Counted from the stretch's first letter, positions 21,038 to 32,730 are shown. The stretch is DNA of 45,863 nt from Nemertoderma westbladi (GCA_032718475.1 JAUCBJ010002600.1:1-45863), one strand, 5' to 3'. Notes: a model not told the origin generated them from the letters alone. Numbers and translations are program-made.

Positions 21038-21830
21038 CTTACTTTCATTCATACTTACTTACTTACATACTTACGTACTTACATACATACTTACTTACTT
21101 ACTTACATACTTTCTTACTTACTTACTTATTTACTTACTTACTGACTTATTTACTTACTTACATACAAACTTACATACTTTCTTACTTACATACTTACTT
21201 ACTTACTTAACTACTTACTTACATACATACTTATTTACTTACTTACTTGCTTATTTACTTACTTACATACTTACATACATACTTACATACTTTCTTACTA
21301 ACTTACTTGCTTATTTACTGACTTACTTACATACTTACTTACTTACTTAACAACTTACTTACTTACTTACAAACATACATACTTACTTACTTTCGTACTT
21401 ACTTACTTATTTCCTTACTTACTTACTTACTTACATACTTTCTTACTTACTTACTTACTTACTTATTTACTTACTTACTTATTTACTTACTTATTTACTT
21501 ACTTACTCATATACTTACTTACTTACTTACTCACTTATTTACTTACTTATTCATTTACTTATTTATTAACTTATTTAATTGCTTACTTACATACATACAT
21601 ACTTTCTTACTTACTTACTTACTTACTTATTTACTTACTTATTTACTTACTTATTTACTTACTTACTCATATACTTACTTACTTACTTACTCACTTATTT
21701 ACTTACTTATTCACTTACTTATTTATTTACTTATTTAATCGCTTACTTACATACATACATACTTTCTTACTTACTTATTTATTTACTTACTTATTTACTT
21801 ACTTACATACTTTCTTACTAACGAACGGAT
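20883..21830. repeat. TTAC tetranucleotide microsatellite
   Basis: About 950 bp of (ACTT/TTAC)n with interruptions (acatac, tttctt, ttattt). Higher-order duplication is visible: the block near 21440-21560 recurs near 21615-21740. The open frames it gives (LTYLLTYLL) are translation of the repeat, not genes. Confidence 0.95.
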
Positions 21831-22812
21831 TCGTGTCCCCACAAAGAGGCAGCATGTGGATAGTCTTAGCATGTACGTATATCTGACAAGTTTCAACAAG
21901 GACGGATAAAAATGGACGGACGAAATGAGAGATGGTTTTCACTTTCAGACATTTAACCCTCTAGCGGCATATTGTAGAATTGCGGACCGAATTCCTCACA
22001 AAGGAACTAACAGTATGTTGTCTAGTTCATATATGCTAAGATTCAGAACGGATGGAAATTGACATTTAATGTTTAGACACGGGGCCCTCTAGCGGTTGAC
22101 TATTGAACTGATTGTGCCCTGAAGTCTCTCAAAAATCTCAACCTTGGCTCTTATTGGTGCCTACAATATATCAACTTGACAGTTTTAAATCTGACAAAGT
22201 TATTAGCATGTCAAAATCGTAACAACGACTGCGGCAAAAATTTAATAAAAAAGAAAGAAAAAAAATATTCCCCCCCCCCCCCCCCCCCCCTAACAGTGTT
22301 ACTTCCGCCACAACTCCGTTGCTCGCCCCACAGTTTCACATATAGACTCTCGTACTGTATAAATTGTTGATGTTAGGACTATATAGAACTATGTAATCAA
22401 TGCCCTGATTGGATCCAAACTAAGCAGAGATTCACTTTGGTAGCAATTAGTACCCAACTCGCCAACTGGGGCGCCTTTGCAGGGCACTGTTGGTAATGGT
22501 TAGTTGAACCATTCTTGTTTGAGAAGGTTACCATAAATATTGAAATGCGTTCTAGAATTCGATTTGATGGCCGTCTGACAGACCACAGACAGACTAAAGT
22601 AATATATAATAATAATAGTAAAATAAATAAAAGTTAATCCTGGAAGGAATCATCAGTAGAATCAGTCCACCAAGGAATAATAATCAATCCGTCCGTGCCG
22701 TCCTCCCCAGTAACATCAGTTATTTACTCTTGTTTCTCTTCATACGTTATTGAGATTATAGGTAATCCACCACAACCGTTCCTTAGATAATCGAGGAGAT
22801 TTCAATTTATAG
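21831..22812. other. Non-coding stretch with a poly-C run
   Basis: No gene was recognised. A 21-base C run lies at about 22270-22290. Two ctctagcgg motifs occur (21959 and 22088). Confidence 0.4.
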
Positions 22813-22816
22813 TTAA

Positions 22817-23979
22817 CCCTATTAAGTGGTTTTTTATTATAATTCTGAAACAAACGCAGTTGGGAATCTGAAATATTATGACTTTTCCTAAAATCTATTG
22901 TCTACCTAACAGTGAAAACCGTTTTCAAAAATATTGGGTACTTTTCGAGTTATAGCACCATTTTTTAACCCTACTTTTGGCACTTTTTTTGAGACGTTTT
23001 TTGAAAATTACATTTCATTAAATATTAATTGTAACATCTCTATTTTTGATTTATACCGGTTTTTTGGTGTTAACAATTGGATGGAATTCATATAAATTGA
23101 TTTAGAAATTTCAAACTTGTTTTTTTCGGCGGGTGCCAAATTTTGGTGCCAGCACCAAATTTTGAAATATGTCAATTTTGTAAACTGATTGTTTGAAATT
23201 TGTTTTTTACGCAATTGGGAATGAGTTTTTTGATTGTTTGAAATTTGTTTTTTACGCAATTGGAAATAAATTTTGGAAAATGAGTAAAATGATCAGTAGA
23301 TAGTATTATCTTGTTTCTTGCGTTATACGGGTTTATGAGGGTCCTGAATCCAATGGAATCAATAAAACCAGCACTGGACATCGCAAACTTGTACTTTTTG
23401 GTGATGGATACGAAATTTGGTGCTAGCACCAAAATTTGCCAAATTACGCCGAAAAATACGAGTAGCAATAATCTGGCATATTTGAAATATATTCCATTAG
23501 AATCCGCGCCCTAGAAAACCTGAAAATGTGAATTTATAGCATCGTATAAGTGAATTAAAAATTTTGTGGTCTAACTGAAAAGTGCTGGTTACTTGTTTTT
23601 TTCATTTTTTTCCTACGCATAGAGGACTAAACAGCCATTTATGGTAATCATATCATTTTTAAATATTTTCCAATGTATTTTGCGCCCCAGAAAACCTGTA
23701 TTGAAAAACAATTAGCCGAAAAATGTTACTTTCAAATTTTGTGAAAATTGTGCACTACTTGTAATATTGGTGTTGCAATATTATCACCCCAGGAGATTTT
23801 TTCGAAAATTTTTTTTTCGGTCGGATCCAGACTAGTGATACCTACGTACAAACAAAAAATCAGACGTTTTCGTTAAAATTTGTAGATTTTAGAGTGGGGG
23901 GGGGGGGGGGTCAATATGACCCCCCCCCCCCCCCCCCCCCGGTATTTGTACAGCATTTTATAGCCCGGTACTAATAGGG
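22817..23979. mobile_element. TTAA-flanked MITE with G/C foldback end
   Basis: Starts CCCTATTAAG and ends ACTAATAGGG, short terminal inverted repeats flanked on both sides by TTAA (22813-22816 and 23980-23983). This is the target preference of piggyBac-type elements. There is no transposase frame, so it is non-autonomous (1163 bp). The interior contains duplicated blocks (ttgtttgaaatttgtttttt at about 23189 and 23234). Near the right end a run of about 18 G, then tcaatatga, then about 22 C can fold on itself (about 23895-23940). A truncated relative starts at 6034. Confidence 0.65.
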
Positions 23980-23989
23980 TTAAGTAAGG

Positions 23990-24120
23990 AAGTAAGTAAC
24001 CTAAGAAAGTTACGTTTGTAAGTAAGTAAGTAAGTATAAGTGAATAAAGTATGTAAGTTGTACGTTAGTTAGTACAGTAACTTAAGTAATTAAGTTAGTG
24101 AATAAGTACTTAAGAAATAA
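23990..24120. repeat. AAGT-type degenerate microsatellite
   Basis: A short imperfect (taag)n array, the reverse strand of the TTAC class. Confidence 0.7.
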
Positions 24121-24399
24121 CCTGATTCAGTTCGCCATTGTCCGCGGCGCATCCCATTGTATCCGAGGGTCGAGGATAAAGTGGTGGATCGACCTTCGGA
24201 TGATCTCCCGGGACCAGAACTAGCATTCTAACCCTAAGCTAGAATGACTGGACTAATTAAATATAATTTTAAGTTTATAAGCTGTTTTAAATTTGTCGGA
24301 AGTTCAACCATACAAATTGTCATAATTATATAATAAGTAATAAAGTAAAAAAGCTTGTAAAAAAGTATGTTTTAAGAAAGTACTGTAGGGAACATACTA

Positions 24400-26258
24400 A
24401 GAAAATTAAGGCATCATCCCAGGCATGGAAATCGATCAACTTGCTTACTGGGCGGAAAAGCCAACCAACCACCAAGGTTAAGGCTGAATCACCAGCCGAT
24501 CGCCTCAATGGTTGGAAAGCCCACTTTGAAAAGCTCCTCAATAATTAGATATATAATTAGATAATAATTAGAATTACAGGGTATTAGATACCGAGACTGA
24601 TATTAGAGACTGATAACTTTATAGAAGTAAAAGTGTCTGAGTCTGTACTCCCAGATATTCCCATTGGCGATATCTCCTTTGCAGAAGTGAAGGCTGCTGC
24701 AAAGAATATTAAGACCAATCGTGCCTGTGGAGTAGATGGTGTTCCCCCTGAGGTCTTTAAAATACCTGAGTGTTTAAAGCTCATTTATCCCATCATAGTA
24801 GACATGTACCGAACAACAAGAATCCCACAAGAAATGAAAACAAATAAGTTGGTGCCAGTTCCCAAGAAGGGCAACCTAATACTCTATGGTTCTTTTCGGG
24901 GAATCTCATTGACCTCGATTGCTGCAAAGCTATACAATAGGATTCTATTAAATCGCATCAGGGATCCCATTGAGAGACTGCTCCGTGGAAATCAGAATGG
25001 GTTCCGTAAAGGTCGTGGGACCATGGAGCCCATTTTGGCACTTAGAAGGATAATTGAAGAATTATCAAAAAATAAAGACAGGCATCTGGCTGTTATCTTT
25101 GTTGACTTCTTCAAGGCCTTTGATTCAGTCTCTCGCTCACGTATGTTCAGCATACTTTCATTATATGGTATTCCTGATGAAATTATTGCAGCAATCAGAT
25201 CAGTATACGATGGTTCGACAACATTTGTGTCTACTGTTGACGGTGACACAGAACCATTTGAAGTGTTATGGGGCGTCCTCCAAGGAGACACACTTGCACC
25301 ATTCTTGTTCATTATTGCGGTTGACTATGTTCTACGCATGTCCTTAGATCATCATAATGATGATGGGGTGATGATAACTCCACCTACTGGCTCCAGAAGT
25401 CGAGGAAATCCTGCCAAGTACCTAACTGATCTAGACTTTGCTGATGACTTAGGAGTACTCTCAGAATCATTAGAGGGAGCCCAACGGCTCCTCAGCTCAT
25501 TCGAACACGCTGCTTCTAGTGTTGGTCTTTTTATTAACTCCAGAAAGACCAAAATTCTGACAGTTAACTTTGAAAGTCCTCAGCAAGTCTCTGATCGGTT
25601 GAGCATAAGCTCAAAGGATGGTATGCTTGAGCATGTGGACGACTTCTGTTACCTGGGATCATGGACTTCCTGACGGAAGTCAGGTGAGGACCTTCGAATA
25701 CGTAAGGGAAAGGCATGGGCAGCCTTGAATAGGCTTTCCAGGATTTGGAAGTCACCGAGAATTAATCGGAAACTTAAGGTCCCATTATATAGAGCAGCAG
25801 TAGTTCCAGTACTCCTCTACGGGAGTCCATGCTGGGCTCTAACTGCTGAGGACACCAAATCTCTGGATGGCACATTCACAAGAATGCTACGCCGGATTCA
25901 TTGTGTCAAGTACAATGCACACATCTCCAACCAGACACTATATAACATTGGAGGTGTCTCATTGGTTCCCCCAAGCTTGATAAAATCGCCTCCGCTTTGC
26001 AGGACATTGCTTTCGCCGTGAGGACCAGCCAGTGCATAATCTTGTACTTTGGCAGCCTCATGGAGTGAATAAGCATGGTGGACAGCCCATGACTTTCTTG
26101 AGACGCATCTTAAATGACACTGGCCTTAAAGATGCGGATGATCTAGCAAATTTCATGGTTGATAGGGAGTTGTGGCGGTGCAATTTTGTTGACAAGCCGG
26201 CACAGCATTCCTAAAAATGCAGCTGCAATGCAGCATGCCGATCCTAGTAGTAGTAGTA
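24400..26258 (+). pseudogene. LINE copy 2: reverse transcriptase region
   Basis: 5'-truncated non-LTR retrotransposon. Before the RT comes linker coding (NLLTGRKSQPTTKVKAESPA). The open frame 24633-25673 carries the RT domain: thumb-side GVDGVPPEVFKIPECLKL, PVPKKGNLILYGSFRGISL, NQNGFRKGRGTMEPILALRR, motif A AVIFVDFFKAFDSVSR, motif B-like GVLQGDTLAPFLF and motif C LTDLDFADDLGVLSES. Catalytic Asp residues of motifs A and C are present. The frame is broken at about 25670, where an insertion changes the Gly-Ser-Trp block, and again by a deletion near 25980. The 3' end is the family tail, gatcc then (TAG)4-5 to 26258. Compared with copy 3 there is an AT-rich insertion near 24541-24575. Inactive. 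Confidence 0.88.
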
Positions 26259-26650
26259 TGAACTGTAGGTCTGTACTGGTATCTAGGTAAGTTTACTACT
26301 TAAATAGGTATAATGTAAGTTAGTAACTACGTACGGAAGTAAGTGAGTACGTATGTAAGTTACTAAGTAAGTTCATATTTTCATATTTACAATAGTAGCT
26401 AGGCACCTGATTGTTGACATATCTGTATAGGTGGTGGGCGTTTATTTACATTTTTGATAATTAAAAGTATAACCAAGGCTGTCTACTAAGTAAGTTAGTT
26501 ATTATATACTTAAGTAGGTAGGTTAGTTAGTATGTACGTACGCAATTACGTACTGCGTAAGTTACGAATTAAGTAAGTACGCATGCAAGTACTTAAGTAA
26601 GTTACTAATCAAGTACCCATGTAAGTAAGTAAGAACGTAAATTACTGAGT
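26259..26650. repeat. Degenerate TAAG/GTAC simple repeats
   Basis: Irregular taagtaagt, gtacgtacg and gttagttag motifs; no gene. Confidence 0.6.
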
Positions 26651-26654
26651 GTGT

Positions 26655-27285
26655 AATAAGTAGGCCTATGTCAGCAAGTGACTTACGTACTTAATTACTT
26701 ACTTACTCATTCACTCACTTTCTTACTCACTTGCATAATTACTCACTTATTACCCAATGACTTACGTACTTACTTACTCTACCTACCTACTTACTTACTC
26801 TACTTACTTACTCTACCTACCTACTTACTTACTCTACCTACCTACTTACTTACTCTACCTACCTACTTACTTACTATACTTACTTACTCTACCTACCTAC
26901 TTACTTACTCTACCTACCTACTTACTTAATCTACCTACCTACTTACTTACTCTACATATCTACTTACTTACTCTACCTATCTACTTACTCTACCTACTAT
27001 CTACTTACTCTACCTATCTACTTACTCTACCTACCTACTTACTTACCTACCTTCCTACTTACGAATTTACGTACTCACTCAAGTACTTACTTTCTTACTT
27101 TCTCATTTACTCACTCACTTACATGCTGTAGTAACATACATAATATTTTAATAACTACGGTGCCTTGTTTGCGGAAAATCTGATTTGTTCTTTCTTACTT
27201 ACTCACTCACTTACTCACTCACTCACTTACTTTCTTACTTACCCACTTACTTACTTTCTTTCTTACTTACTTACATAATCACCTA
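26655..27285. repeat. TTAC/CTAC microsatellite with higher-order units
   Basis: (CTTA)n with regularly spaced ctctacctacctacttactta units between about 26775 and 27045, then (ACTC/ACTT)n. Encoded LTYLLYLPTYLL frames are repeat artefacts. Confidence 0.93.
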
Positions 27286-27924
27286 CCGATTCGGGGTTTG
27301 AGGACGGTGCTGGGCTGCCAAGCAGTATTTAGAACAGCATTGGAGCCATGGCTGCACTGGTAGGCCTACTGTAATACTTTTATTTGTGTTTATTTCTATA
27401 TTATTTTAAATGTTGCTAGGATACACTGTGGAAACAGCTGGTGGCGGGTTTGCTATAGTTTTTTTTGGTTTAATTTGCTATTATGTGTTTTTTATGTTAA
27501 TATACTGGGTATCCTACCGACTTACTTACTCACTCACTTACTTTACTTACCCACTCACTTATTTACTCACTCACTTACTTACTTACATATTATTTGAAAG
27601 ATGTGTCTGCATAGAAGGTGTACATTATAAATGTAAAAAACAACCTAAGGACCACTCTGATACAAAGAGGCCAATGGGCCACAAGGCCACACAGTTAGCG
27701 CAGATATATGTTGTAACTGTAAAAAGCAACCTTAGGGCCAGTTAGATACGAAAGCAGTCAATGGGCCACAGGGCCTAGAGGCAACATGTTGCCAAGATGC
27801 CACTAATGTTGCCATAGGGCCACATTTATATGCTGAGAGGTTGCCAAAGGGCCACTGCCAATTCTGGAGGGGTGGCACAGTGGCAACATTTATATCAATA
27901 TATATATATATATATTAAATATAT
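27286..27924. other. Low-complexity GGGCCAC-rich stretch and AT run
   Basis: A short (CACT)n array lies at about 27520-27590. Between 27650 and 27880 the motifs gggccac and gttgcca recur irregularly, with a perfect palindrome ggcaacatgttgcc at 27780-27793. A TA dinucleotide tract at about 27896-27915 borders the Penelope-like element. Confidence 0.5.
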
Positions 27925-28113
27925 AAATATAATTGTAAGGAAACCAAGATCAACCACGTTAAATAAAAATTATAAGAAATTACACAAGCTTTCGAAATAA
28001 TATAATATTTCTTTTTCAAGTGATTTAAATAATTAAATAAATAAATAGCTAATTCATTACAGTTTCCATGAAAATTAAGAGTCTACAGTACATTAGTCTA
28101 CATAATGAGTTCT

Positions 28114-28956
28114 CTAATCTGGATTAAATACGTCTAAGCCGAAATTATTGCAAACCGCTTCATTTATAGTGTTGAGACCAAATGGCTTGATTGTTCTTAA
28201 GGTGCACTGCCAGTATCCTTCCCTTGTACGGATCTCCCGTCGCTGATCTTTCTTTCCCCTGCCTTTGTAATGGACCTTTTCAATGGGTGTTATTTCGAAA
28301 TACGAAAAATCATGGTTTTCATTTTTACAAAAATGTTTCTCTATAGTCGTTTGTGGCTTATGATTCTTTATATTACACTTATATTGTGATAGCCTTGGTT
28401 TAAATGTTTCTGTTGATCCGATTCCTTGTAAGTTACATATTTTACATTTTGCTAAATATATTATATCTTTGTCATCACAGGTAAGGCGCTGTTTAATTTC
28501 ATATTTAGTTTTCAAACGGGTCGAGGTTAATCCGAATTGTTTTGTTGGTTTTATCGCTTCATCACATGGTATACATTTCTGTCTTGTACATTTTTTAGAT
28601 CCAGCATGTGTTGTATTTGTCTGGTTCTTCTGCTTTGATGTTAAACTGGATGGAGCTAAAATTACCTTTAGCGTAGGGGCCCTACGGTTAATATTTACTA
28701 TTTTATAAGAGTCAATGAATTGCTTGGTCCTGATGTCTGTTCTTAGAATAGGTGTATGTTTGTCTACTATCTTTTGTATTGATCCTAATATAGGTTCAGT
28801 GTTACTAACATAAATTATGGTATATTTACTTTTATTTCGTTTTTTATCATTTTGTAGAGATTCTAACTGTGTCTGAATGAATAGCTGCCGCTGCAAATTG
28901 TGTAGTAACATCGGCCATTCTCCAACCCCTAGCAATGAATGCTGCTCCATATTCAT
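28114..28956 (-). pseudogene. Penelope GIY-YIG endonuclease domain
   Basis: The frame ends at 28114. A Cys motif (CTRQKCIPC) sits in the linker. The nuclease core follows: IIYLAKCKICNLQGIGSTET, in which the usual GIY and YIG triplets are altered to IIY and GIG. Then come KPRLSQYKCNIKNHKP, EKHFCKNENHDFSYFEI, and the closing REGYWQCTLRTIKPFGLNTI that is typical of Penelope nucleases. The first 40 codons are probably out of the ancestral frame. Degenerate. Confidence 0.75.
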
Positions 28957-29017
28957 AAAGTGCTTGCATTAAATCCTCCATTCGTGAATTGTTACGCCTC
29001 AATCGTAGGGCAACCCC

Positions 29018-29710
29018 TTATGGAACGTGTTTAAGTTGACTGTGCGGATGGGCTGAGTGCGGACATATATATTGATGGACGTCTGTTGGTTTGTGGTATA
29101 TTTTTGTTTGAAGTATTCCATTGTCATAAAAAAATATAGTTAAATCTAAGTAATTAATTTTCCTTCCATATTCTTCTAATTTAAACTTTATTTTCCCAGG
29201 TTTAACGGTATTGTTGAGGTGGTCAATCAGAATACCGATATCTTCATCTTCTTGTTCAAGTGTAATAGCTATTCCATCATCTCTAAATCGTTCCCATTCT
29301 TCTGGAGGCTTTGGTGAAGTTCGGACTGCTGTATCAATATATTCAGCACCAAAAATGTCTGTGTAAGAGCAAGAGTATGATGGCCCCATTGCCGACCCAT
29401 CCACTTGTGTGTAATGTTTTCCATTAAAACTACAATTATTACAATTTAAGCATAATTCTAGAGCTTCAGTCAAACATTCTACTGGGGGAGAGTCTTCTAG
29501 TAATAAATCTGGGTGTTCCGTAATTGTTCTCCTAACTGCTGCAATACCCATTATATTATCCACTGAAGGGAAGAAGTTTGTAATGTCTACAGAAATAAGT
29601 TTTGCTGAAGTGGGAAAGGGGGCAAATCTTTTATTCTGTTGTTGAATCCATTTTATTAGATGACGTGTGTCTTTGAGATATGCTTTATGTGCAGTGGCAA
29701 AATTTTGCAT
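29018..29710 (-). pseudogene. Penelope reverse transcriptase (partial)
   Basis: ATG at 29710, 230 codons. Motif A region is LISVDITNFFPSVDN, then GSAMGPSYSCSYTDIFGAEY, the catalytic pair in WERFRDDGIAIT, and INYLDLTIFFYDNGILQTKI with YHKPTDVHQYICPHSAHP, which is diagnostic of Penelope-like RTs. It ends in a TAA exactly where the family continues with a Tyr-Gly after HVP, so the stop is a nonsense mutation that separates RT from nuclease. Confidence 0.8.
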
Positions 29711-29760
29711 AATATATATATATATTATATATAAATCATATATTTTTCAATTTCAATTTT

Positions 29761-30361
29761 CGTTGCTCTTCAGCCTCCTCCACGTTGACTGAACACAAGA
29801 TATCAGTGCGATTGACATACCACACGATAGTTGTTAAAAAAAGTTTCCTGTCTGGGTTCCACCACATTGGGAGTAGTTGGATGGTGTTAGGTTCTGAATG
29901 GAAAAATGCTTCAATGAGTGGGTGTGTTCAAATCTATTATACATTTATTATAGGAAGGGATCTAGGGGTCTTCAAATCTATGACCTAAGACCTCAGATAT
30001 CTGAACAACTTGATTTGATTGAATAAGTTAACAATTAGACGGCCAAATAATTATAGGCTCAATTTAGCAATTCTCTATGGGACTAGAGTCTCAAAGTCTA
30101 TCCAAACATCTCCAATTATCTGTTTACTTCGCACCATGCTGTGGTATTCTTTAGGCACAACAGTAAGCATTCTAGAAATTTGACTTTGATCATCTTGTTC
30201 ATTGTACCTGGACATAGTATGTTGAAATAATCGTTTCCATCCAAAATATTTTTTATAATCACCATTCCATTCTGGAACTTTTAATCCAGCTAACTTTGGT
30301 GTGGACTTTGTGTCACCTATTCCAGCTAAGTTTTCTGCTACTTGAGTGCTAACTTAAGTGA
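29761..30361. other. Non-coding stretch
   Basis: No recognised gene. The right end (30300-30361) runs into the large palindrome. Confidence 0.35.
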
Positions 30362-30516
30362 GAGAAGATTAAACTTCAATCCGGAGGAACACACTCAAAC
30401 TGCAGGACATACTGTAGGTCTTACTGAACATACTATAGCCTATAGTATGTTCAGTAAGACCTACAGTATGTCCTGCAGTTTGAATGTGTTCCTCCGGATT
30501 GAAGTTTAATCTTCTC
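30362..30516. repeat. 155-bp near-perfect palindrome
   Basis: Left arm 30362-30438 and right arm 30440-30516 are reverse complements over 77 bp with one mismatch (cacactc versus the complement of gaatgtg). They are separated by a single base, c at 30439. No coding sequence is seen. It is either a real cruciform-forming foldback or a library/assembly foldback artefact. Confidence 0.9.
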
Positions 30517-30841
30517 GAATATTCCGAGAACTCCTCCCCGCGACTACCATATTGTCAATCAGCAGCTATGATCCGATGTGAATTTTCGGTATATGCCATG
30601 CTGGAAGAGATAGTGTAGGTGATAGGGTAGTGCGAATGCCGTGATTTAACCCGGAGGTCGCGGCTTACATACTGGTGAGTAGGCAGGAACCTCCTAGGCC
30701 CTACCAGTACCTGCACACCAGTATGACTATAATATGCAGGGATATAATATATTCCCAGAGGAGGGGGGTGGGGGGGGGTATTGCAGATAAGTGTATGGGC
30801 CCCAATATAATGACATCTACCCCAGTGCAGAATATAACACT

Positions 30842-30882
30842 GGTGGGGGGGGGGGGGGGGCAGGGTGACATCCCCCCCATTA
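30842..30882. repeat. G-run and C-run low-complexity tract
   Basis: ggtgggggg (about 17 G) followed within 14 bases by an 8-C run. Another G-rich run occurs near 30762-30778. These could form a hairpin or quadruplex. Confidence 0.6.
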
Positions 30883-30929
30883 CTGTATCTGCAATACGCA
30901 CAACCAAAAATAAAAATCGCAACTCCCTC

Positions 30930-32276
30930 AGATCCGAACAAATCATGCTACACTGAGATACGGAGGAGACCGTTACCCCCGATGATATATCCTACTCAGG
31001 AAAAGTCGATTAACCCGAGAGGCGAAACACAGTCAACACCAAAGGACCCTGCATCCGTACTGTCGAGCGCACTGGAAATTCAAGCGATGGGAATGGTAAC
31101 ACTCATCGACGCGCTAAAAACTAGAATAGAGCTACCACCGATGGAGCCTTTTAAGTTTGATGGTTGCAAGCCGGAGGAATATCTACAGTTCCGGAGGATG
31201 TATAGAAACGAGATTCTTACGAAGAATCTAACACCGGCAGAGTGCCTTAAATATACAGTCAACACCAAAGGACCCTTGATCCGTACCGTTGAGTGCGCTG
31301 GAAATTCAAGCAATGGGAATGGTAACACTCATTGATGCGCTAAAAACTAGAATAGAGCTACCACCCATGGAGGCTTTTAAGTTTGATGGTAGCAAGCCGG
31401 CAGAATATATACAGTTCCGGAGGATGGATAGCAATGAGATTCTTACGAAGAATCTAACACAGGCATAGTGCCATAAATATCTACAAGTCTATACATGGGG
31501 GCCAGCCTACGACATTGTAAGGCAATATCAGGGAATCGAAGGAGGATTTACAACAGCATGGAGAGCCCTGGATAGGGATTTGGCCATCCGGCGAAGGTTA
31601 TCCAACAAACCTTAAGGGGAATAACATCAGGTGGACTCGCGGATAACCCTGTTAGTATCAAAGCCTTTGCCAACAAAGTAGAAAAGTCATGGTAATTTTA
31701 AAGATACTAAAAGCACCATACGAACTTAATGCTTCAAGTAACATCACAAGCATAGTTCAGGCACTACCGATATGGTTGAGGAATAAATGGAGGAAGATCG
31801 ATTTCTCCACTCGAGAAAAGAAGTCGCGGAAAAGAAGAGGCGGAGCCAGGGTTGGAGGAGATGTCGAACTTCCTTAACTACGAAGCCGAGTTGATAACGG
31901 ATCCAGTGTACAGCGATGAGAGTCTGTGCAAGGAAGGTACCGAAAGCGGAATATAGCCGACCTAAACCAGAACACAGTGCTGCAGATGCACTTCCGAGAC
32001 TGAGGCAAACATTGCCATATGCAACAATTGTGGGGACTTCTAGTCCACAGAACAACTGTGGTGGCTATGGAGGAAATAACACCCCTGACGCGGGTATGTG
32101 CAACCAAAACAACAAACCATCCGACTCGGACCTGGCCGAAATACGCAAGACGCTATACAGAGAGCATTATAATCCAAACTATAGGGGCCAGCTACATAGA
32201 AAGCATGTGCATATATGGGATGCGACGCATAAGACCATCAATTGCGGCCAGTGGCAGGCACTGCTGAAAGAAGATT
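30930..32276 (+). pseudogene. Gag-like region with internal tandem duplication
   Basis: The frame to 31335 contains MEPFKFDGCKPEEYLQFRRM, like the core of DUF1759 Gag. A 226-bp segment (31029-31254) is duplicated at 31255-31480, which repeats that core (the second copy has stops). Downstream pieces in other frames continue a Gag-like character (for example around 31505-31600) up to Cys-containing sequence near 32280-32360. Non-functional. Confidence 0.55.
31029..31480. repeat. 226-bp tandem duplication
   Basis: agtcaacaccaaaggaccc at 31031 and 31257. The copies share aaaactagaatagagctacc and gattcttacgaagaatctaa. They differ by scattered substitutions. Confidence 0.88.
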
Positions 32277-32559
32277 GATTAGCCTATATAGGGAGATTTG
32301 GGTTATGCCAAGGATGCGCGGTGGGAGGACATAAGAAGGATAGGTGTCGAGAGATCCCACCAAAGTATGCCGAAGTAAGATGGCCAAGTAAGATGGCGGT
32401 GACCATGATATCGAGCAAAGACGAGGTCATGAAGATGTGGAGGGGATGGTGTGAAATTGGAGAAATAACACCAGGGTGCGACTATGGGGCTACCATCGAA
32501 CCCATCCAAATAATAGAGTCGATCAACATCAATGCCAGGTGACCTAAAAGATCGAGATC

Positions 32560-32725
32560 GAGCAATACCAGTACCTGGACGGCATCGACTTCTCCATACC
32601 CGAACTAGATGTCCCGGAAGTGTCTCTCATAGTTGGCATGGACTGTCCGACGGCCCATGAGAGGCTGCAAACCAACTTCGGCAACGATAAAGAGCAAGAC
32701 CCAGTGGCCATTCTCATGCCATTCT
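32560..32725 (+). pseudogene. Retropepsin-like C-terminal fragment
   Basis: One frame from about 32570 encodes FSIPELDVPEVSLIVGMDCP then TAHERLQ. The Leu-Ile-x-Gly-x-Asp pattern matches the second conserved strand of Pao-type retropepsins. The upstream active-site DSG/DTG was not located, and a stop follows at about 32726. Confidence 0.45.
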
Positions 32726-32730
32726 GATGG

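Larger units (their letters stand above)
27925..29760 (-). mobile_element. Penelope-like element, 5'-truncated
   Basis: Contains an RT segment (29710-29018) followed by a GIY-YIG-type endonuclease segment (28956-28114), the domain order of Penelope-like retroelements. TA dinucleotide tracts flank it on both sides (27896-27915 and 29710-29735). The RT lacks its N-terminal motifs because the copy stops at the TA tract. No hammerhead core (ctgatga with gaaa) was found at either end by eye. Confidence 0.75.

Noticed and set aside
21579-21821. Open frame rich in LTYLLTYLL
   Set aside because: It is translation of the TTAC microsatellite and not a protein gene; the same applies to 26678-27131.
20883-21830. 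Possible CRISPR-like array because of the regular repeats
   Set aside because: The repeats are tetranucleotides without unique spacers, in a eukaryotic intron.
22261-22292. Poly-C run as a regulatory motif
   Set aside because: It is outside the MITE borders and lacks the paired G-run, so simple slippage is the better explanation.
24120-24290. tRNA-derived SINE
   Set aside because: GC-richer than its surroundings, but no convincing A and B box pair and no second copy in the window.
28114-29710. Hammerhead ribozyme in the Penelope-like element
   Set aside because: No ctgatga...gaaa core could be found near either end on the element strand.
30675-30956. Frames through the G/C-rich tract (30555-30956, both strands)
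   Set aside because: They are created by poly-G and poly-C runs, and both strands are open, which points to composition.
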